Source: Sphingomonas sp. (GTDB taxonomy: Bacteria; Pseudomonadota; Alphaproteobacteria; Sphingomonadales; Sphingomonadaceae). From it: DNA of 64,000 nt. The position numbers and the translations under genes were made by a program. The notes under the pieces are model-generated. The model did no database searches. It had not been told where the DNA came from and saw nothing but the letters and a program-made list of their open reading frames with translations. Positions 59,780 to 64,000 of this stretch are shown piece by piece (position 1 is the stretch's first letter; the number at the start of each line of letters is the position of its first letter). Location of the stretch: NCBI RefSeq assembly GCF_019746665.1, contig NZ_JAIERS010000005.1, positions 124,001 through 188,000 on the forward strand, in the 5' to 3' direction.

Positions 59780-61180
59780 ATGGCCCCGTCCACTTCGCGA
59801 TCCCCCCGTTTCTCGATCAGCATGGCGCTGGTCTTGGTATGTGCCTTCGGCCTGCTGTTGACCTCGGCCGGCGGGGCATCGCGTGCCGACCTTATGGCAC
59901 AAGCGATCGTTCGGGCCGGTGCCTTTGTGGCGTTGGCGATGGTCCTGCTGTTCCAGCCGATCGGTGTTTGGCGGGGTGCCCGGCCGGTCGCGTGGCTGCT
60001 GGGAGCGACAATCCTATTGGTGGGCGTGCAGCTTGTACCGTTACCGCCCGCGCTTTGGCAGGCCTTGCCCGGACGTGCTCTGTTCGCCGAAGCCGCGGTG
60101 CTTGCCGGTCGGCCACAACCTTGGCGTCCCCTGAGCCTGGTACCTTCGGCGACGGTCAATGCTCTGGGGTCGTTGTCGGTCCCGCTCGCCGTATTCGTGT
60201 TGGCGCTCGGCTTGCGGAGCCGTGAACGCCAGGTTCTGCCGACGCTGGTTTTGGCGCAGATCAGCATGGTCGCACTGATCGCGGTGCTGCAGGCATCGGG
60301 GTTCAATATCGATGTGCCGTTGGCGGACTTGGCACCGGGGGAAGTCAGCGGTAGCTTCTCCAACCGCAACCACTTTGCCGTATTCATGGCGCTGGGTTCC
60401 GTCATCGCGCCCTACTGGGCGCTGATGCATCCAGGCGGACTTGCCTGGCGCGCACCCGTTGCAATTGGCCTGGTCTTGGTCTTTCTGCTGCTGATCCTGG
60501 CCAGCGGTTCTAGGGTCGGTTTGACGGCGGGTAGCGTCGCAATTGTGTTTGCCGCGGTGGGAACCTGGCGGGGGCTGCGTGCGGCGGCGGTGCGTCTGCC
60601 CCGCTGGGCAGCTCCCGCGCTGATTGGAAGCGCGCTGTTGGCCGTGCTCGGCCTGACGCTGGTCAGCGTTGGGGCGCGTCGTGCCGCCTCGATTGAACGG
60701 CTGGCAACGCTGAGCGTGGGTGAGGACCTGCGCAGCCGAAGCTTTTCGACCATCACGCAGATGATTTCTGATTATTTTCCCGTCGGCACCGGTTTCGGGA
60801 GCTTCGACCCAATCTTCCGGCTGCATGAGCCAGATCGCTTGCTTCGCCTCACCTATCTGAACCACGCCCATAACGACGTGCTTGAAGTGGTGCTCGACGG
60901 TGGGATGGCGGGTGCGCTCTTGTTGCTGTGCTGTTTGTCCTGGTGGGCTTTTGCAAGCGTGCAAGCCTGGCGTCGTCCGGCCCTGGGCAATCTGGCGCAA
61001 CCTGGGTCGGTCATGGTGCTGGTGTTGCTGATCGCCAGCCTGTTCGACTATCCGCTGCGAACGCCGCTGATGATGGAAATACTGATCGTTGCGGCGCTTT
61101 GGCTGGCGACTTCTAAAGCGCCAATCGACCCAAGCTCCACCCGGACGCGGCGAAGCGCCCCGCCTCGCCCTTTACCATGA
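59780..61180 (+). CDS. O-antigen ligase / Wzy-family membrane protein
   Basis: 466 residues with about eleven predicted transmembrane helices (ALVLVCAFGLLLTSAGGASR; ILLVGVQLVPLPPALW; APVAIGLVLVFLLLILASGS and others). The large loop before the last helices has a GTGFGSFDPIFRLHEPDRLL and YLNHAHNDVLEVVLDGGMAG block, the conserved His-containing region of WaaL/Wzy_C proteins. It transfers or polymerises lipid-linked saccharide at the periplasmic side. TTG 59771 is an in-frame alternative start. The stop overlaps the ATG of a longer Wza-like frame. Confidence 0.85.
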   Translation: MAPSTSRSPRFSISMALVLVCAFGLLLTSAGGASRADLMAQAIVRAGAFVALAMVLLFQPIGVWRGARPVAWLLGATILLVGVQLVPLPPALWQALPGRALFAEAAVLAGRPQPWRPLSLVPSATVNALGSLSVPLAVFVLALGLRSRERQVLPTLVLAQISMVALIAVLQASGFNIDVPLADLAPGEVSGSFSNRNHFAVFMALGSVIAPYWALMHPGGLAWRAPVAIGLVLVFLLLILASGSRVGLTAGSVAIVFAAVGTWRGLRAAAVRLPRWAAPALIGSALLAVLGLTLVSVGARRAASIERLATLSVGEDLRSRSFSTITQMISDYFPVGTGFGSFDPIFRLHEPDRLLRLTYLNHAHNDVLEVVLDGGMAGALLLLCCLSWWAFASVQAWRRPALGNLAQPGSVMVLVLLIASLFDYPLRTPLMMEILIVAALWLATSKAPIDPSSTRTRRSAPPRPLP

Positions 61181-61230
61181 ATGGCCTAGCGCCTATACGA
61201 CCGCCATCCAAACACCGAGTGACGAAAAGC

Positions 61231-61941
61231 ATGCGCAAGATTACACCCGCGCTGATCCTTGTGGTAGCCCTATCGGCCTGCGCCGGTAAGACGTCGATCG
61301 AGTCAGCGCCCGGCCTAACGGTGGTGCAGGACGCCAGCAGCCTTCCCGCGCCCGAACGGGCCGATCTGGTTGCTTCGGATCGTCCGGCATTGATAGGTCC
61401 GCTTGATACGATCGTGGTCGAGGTCGTTAACATCCCGGATTTCAGCCGGGAAATTCAGATCGACGCCAGCGGCCGGATTGCGATGCCCCTGGTCGGCACG
61501 CTCGACGCGCGTGGGAAAACCGCCGAAGAACTGGCGCGCTCGATCGAAGCTGCGTTGCGCGCACGTTTCGTCAAGGATCCCGACGTCGTCGTCAACATCA
61601 AGAGCTCGGTCAGTCAGGTCGCAACTATTGACGGCCAGGTCGTTGAGCCCGGACTTTACCCGGTGACCAACCAAATGACCCTTATGCGTGCGATCGCCTC
61701 TGCGAAGGGGCTGACGGAATATGCGCGGCAAAACGACGTGGTCATTCTGCGTACCGTGAAGGGGCAGCGCATGGCGGCCTTGTACAATGTCGGTGCCATC
61801 CGCCGCGGTGTCTATGCCGATCCAGCGATCTACGCCAATGACGTCATCGTCGTCGGTGATTCGCCGCAACGGCGCCTGTTCCGCGATTTCGTGGCTCTGT
61901 CGCCACTGCTTTCGGCGCCCCTCATTGCGATTATTCGGTAA
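61231..61941 (+). CDS. polysaccharide export lipoprotein (Wza/GumB family)
   Basis: 236 residues. MRKITPALILVVALSACAGK is a lipoprotein signal with lipobox L-S-A-C. The body has GPLDTIVVEVVNIPDFSREI and RIAMPLVGTLDARGKTAEEL (poly_export domain), then VATIDGQVVEPGLYPVTNQM and TLMRAIASAKGLTEYARQND (SLBB domain). It forms the outer-membrane secretion pore. An in-frame ATG at 61177 overlaps the upstream stop (ATGA) and would extend the leader; the lipobox distance favours 61231. It starts 10 bases before the Wzc-like gene region ends its leader. Confidence 0.9.
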   Translation: MRKITPALILVVALSACAGKTSIESAPGLTVVQDASSLPAPERADLVASDRPALIGPLDTIVVEVVNIPDFSREIQIDASGRIAMPLVGTLDARGKTAEELARSIEAALRARFVKDPDVVVNIKSSVSQVATIDGQVVEPGLYPVTNQMTLMRAIASAKGLTEYARQNDVVILRTVKGQRMAALYNVGAIRRGVYADPAIYANDVIVVGDSPQRRLFRDFVALSPLLSAPLIAIIR

Positions 61942-61950
61942 GGTTGATTG

Positions 61951-64000
61951 ATGAACATCGTGACATCGCCTGGGCGCGGGGATTTGGTGGTTCCGGGGCT
62001 GGCCCCCGTGCAACCGCCAGCCCAAAGTAACATGCCGCTCATCCGCCAATATCTGCGGATCGCGTTGCGCTGGCGCTTCGTTATTTTGGGCTTCGTCCTG
62101 GCTTGTGTCGCCATCGGGGTTGTCGTAACGCTGCTTAAGACTCCGCTCTATACGGCGACAACGACCATTGAAATCGCTCGTGAATCCAATCGGGTAACGA
62201 ACTTTCAGGGTGTCGAGCGTGAAGAAAACGTTGCCGATCAGGAATTTTACCAAACGCAATATGGGCTGCTTAAGTCGAAGAGCTTGGCGGAACGTGTCGC
62301 GTCAACGATGGGTATTATCGACGACCGCTCTTTTTATGAAATGTTCAAGGTAAAGGAGCAGGGATCTGCTTTCGCTAAGATCAACGGCCGTTACGTCTCC
62401 AGCGGACGCAATGAGCGGCGGCGTTTGGCCGGTGAAATCTTGTTATTACACGTGGCCATTACCCCAACGCGACTTTCGCGTCTGGTTGACATAAACTTTA
62501 CAAGTCCGCGCCCTGCTTTTTCAGCGCAGGTCGCGGACGCGTGGGCGGAAAGCTTCATCCAGACAAACCTAGAGCGAAAGGTCCAGGCGACGTCCTATGG
62601 CCGAAACCTGTTGCAGCGAGAGCTGGCGCAGGCGAAGGCGCGCTTGGATGCGTCCCAGCGGCAGCTTGTCGGCTATGCAGCGTCGCAACGGATCATCAAT
62701 CTTCCCGCGCAAAGCAACGGCCAGGGAGCGACAAGCGAGCGTTCGATCGTCGCCGATGAACTCGCCGCGCTCAGCACGGCGTTGTCGCAGGCGGTCGCAG
62801 AGCGGGTCGAAGCCGAGGCGCGTTATCGCCAGCTGGGCAGTGGCGGTGCTTCGAGCGAAGCTTTGCGAAACCAGGCAATCAACTCTTTGCGCCAGCGCCG
62901 TGCCGAACTTTCTGCGGATTATCAGCGGCTGCTTACCCAGTTCGAGCCTCGCTATGCTCCCGCGCTTGCGCTGAAATCGCAGATCGATGATCTCGATCGC
63001 GCTATCGGTCGTGAAGAGGCGCGAGTTGCCGGCGCCATTCGCGCAGACTATCTCCAGGCAGAAAGCCGTGAAAGTGGCCTTCGTGCGCGAGTGGAGCAGC
63101 TGAAGAGCGACTATCTCGACCTAAGAACCCGTAGCATCCAGTATAATATCTTCCAGCAAGAAGTGGATACTAACCGGGCGTTGTATGATGGACTGTTGCA
63201 GCGGTTCAAGGAGATCGGCGTTGCCGGTGGTGTCGGCATCAACAACGTATCCTTTGTGGATCGCGCTGTTATTCCGGATCATCCTTCCAGCCCGCAGCTG
63301 CTGGTAAACCTCGCGCTGGCGATGTTGATTGGCCTAGGCTTGGGTGCTGCGGCCGCAATGGTTCTGGAACAGCTGGACGAAACGATCGCGGATCCTGGCG
63401 AATTGGAACGCCAGCTTGGCATCCCAATGTTGGGCGTGGTGCCCAAGATTGAGGACCAGGCTCCCGAAGTTGCTTTGCTGGATCGCAAATCCAATTTCGT
63501 CGAGGCGTATCTGGCGATCCAGACTAGTTTGTCTTTCACCACCGAGCACGGGATGCCGCGTTCGCTCGCGGTAACCTCGACGCGGCCGGCCGAGGGCAAA
63601 TCCTCGACCGCCCTATCACTGGCCACGGTTCTGGCTCGAGGCCGTCGTCGGGTCGTACTCATCGACGCGGATATGCGCTCGCCATCGGTGCATTTGCTGA
63701 TCGGCGCGAGGCATGATCTGGGGCTGAGCAATTTCCTTGCGGGGCAAGATGACGTCGAACCGATGATCATTCCCGTGCCTGACTACGGCTTCGATGCGAT
63801 CACGGCCGGACCGTTGCCGCCAAATGCCGCTGAGCTTCTCGGCGGTAACCGCCTCGCAGTGCTCATCGAACGGCTGTTGAGCACCTACGATCACGTTGTG
63901 ATCGACGCGCCACCAGTGATGGGGCTGGCAGATGCACCACTGATCGCGAGCCGCGTGGAAGGCGTCGTCTTCGCGATCGAATCGCATAGTGTTCGGGTCA
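61951..64000 (+). CDS. Wzc/GumC-type chain-length regulator and tyrosine autokinase, 3' truncated by window
   Basis: 683 codons are present; the end lies beyond the window. TM1 is WRFVILGFVLACVAIGVVVT; a long coiled-coil periplasmic region (VQATSYGRNLLQRELAQAKA, ARLDASQRQL and others) is followed by a Pro-rich DHPSSPQLLVN motif and TM2 (LALAMLIGLGLGAAAAM). The cytoplasmic kinase has Walker A TRPAEGKSSTALSLA, Walker A' RRVVLIDADMRSPS and Walker B HVVIDAPPVMGL. It controls chain length and export with the Wza-like protein, which is nine bases upstream. The C-terminal Tyr cluster is not in the window. Confidence 0.93.
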   Translation, partial: MNIVTSPGRGDLVVPGLAPVQPPAQSNMPLIRQYLRIALRWRFVILGFVLACVAIGVVVTLLKTPLYTATTTIEIARESNRVTNFQGVEREENVADQEFYQTQYGLLKSKSLAERVASTMGIIDDRSFYEMFKVKEQGSAFAKINGRYVSSGRNERRRLAGEILLLHVAITPTRLSRLVDINFTSPRPAFSAQVADAWAESFIQTNLERKVQATSYGRNLLQRELAQAKARLDASQRQLVGYAASQRIINLPAQSNGQGATSERSIVADELAALSTALSQAVAERVEAEARYRQLGSGGASSEALRNQAINSLRQRRAELSADYQRLLTQFEPRYAPALALKSQIDDLDRAIGREEARVAGAIRADYLQAESRESGLRARVEQLKSDYLDLRTRSIQYNIFQQEVDTNRALYDGLLQRFKEIGVAGGVGINNVSFVDRAVIPDHPSSPQLLVNLALAMLIGLGLGAAAAMVLEQLDETIADPGELERQLGIPMLGVVPKIEDQAPEVALLDRKSNFVEAYLAIQTSLSFTTEHGMPRSLAVTSTRPAEGKSSTALSLATVLARGRRRVVLIDADMRSPSVHLLIGARHDLGLSNFLAGQDDVEPMIIPVPDYGFDAITAGPLPPNAAELLGGNRLAVLIERLLSTYDHVVIDAPPVMGLADAPLIASRVEGVVFAIESHSVRV

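Overview
The window looks like chromosomal DNA of a Sphingomonas-like alphaproteobacterium. It is uniformly GC-rich, has a large TonB-dependent receptor, an UrcA-family protein, the Anbu/transglutaminase/alpha-E/ATP-grasp cluster and a class II DAHP synthase, and uses many GTG/TTG starts in overlapping ATGA, GTGA and TTGA junctions. This placement is inferred from gene content, not from a 16S gene. There is no CRISPR array, rRNA operon, integrase or transposase in the window. Layout: 0-2.2 kb holds the 3' end of hslO (Hsp33), two exported proteins and a LuxR-type regulator. 2.2-12.0 kb is one tightly packed minus-strand unit of ten genes. It encodes a protein with an acidic Asp/Phe/Gly repeat and a glycine-rich core, an HEXXH metalloprotease-like protein, several proteins of no recognised family, a DUF4438 protein, a Cys-rich GIY-YIG-like protein and a cytoplasmic V8/trypsin-like serine protease. 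I could not match it to a described system, and it is the best candidate here for an undescribed one. 12.3-21.5 kb is a second minus-strand unit led by its own regulator (winged helix plus NB-ARC-like ATPase), followed by a GST-like protein, a cytochrome P450 and a very large membrane-anchored DyP peroxidase, all joined by 4-base overlaps, then a DUF885 hydrolase. 21.7-27.0 kb (plus strand) has UrcA, a small lipoprotein, an M14-type deacylase/carboxypeptidase and the TonB receptor. 27.1-31.0 kb is the Anbu peptidase, transglutaminase, alpha-E and ATP-grasp cluster. 31.2-39 kb has tRNA-Glu(CTC), DAHP synthase, a GNAT/2-hydroxyacid dehydrogenase/PhyH trio, a WbpM/PglF-type membrane dehydratase, cysS, rpsU and an anchored FKBP. 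40.4-64 kb is a surface polysaccharide locus. A PglF-type dehydratase, CBS-aminotransferase fusion, PglD/NeuD acetyltransferase, hydrolysing 2-epimerase (NeuC), NulO synthase (NeuB) and CMP-transferase (NeuA) can together make a CMP-activated nonulosonic acid, probably of the legionaminic type. A HisH/HisF/N-acetyl-sugar amidotransferase trio can convert an N-acetyl group to an acetamidino group. A small phosphoglycosyl transferase, glycosyltransferases, Wzx, Wzy, an O-antigen-ligase-like protein, a Wza-like outer-membrane exporter and a Wzc-like tyrosine kinase (cut by the window end) would assemble and export the polymer. Gmd- and RmlC-like genes suggest at least one further deoxysugar. The middle of the locus (about 46.4-48.2 kb) is AT-richer and contains two gene remnants next to wzy, which suggests recombination at the polymerase gene.
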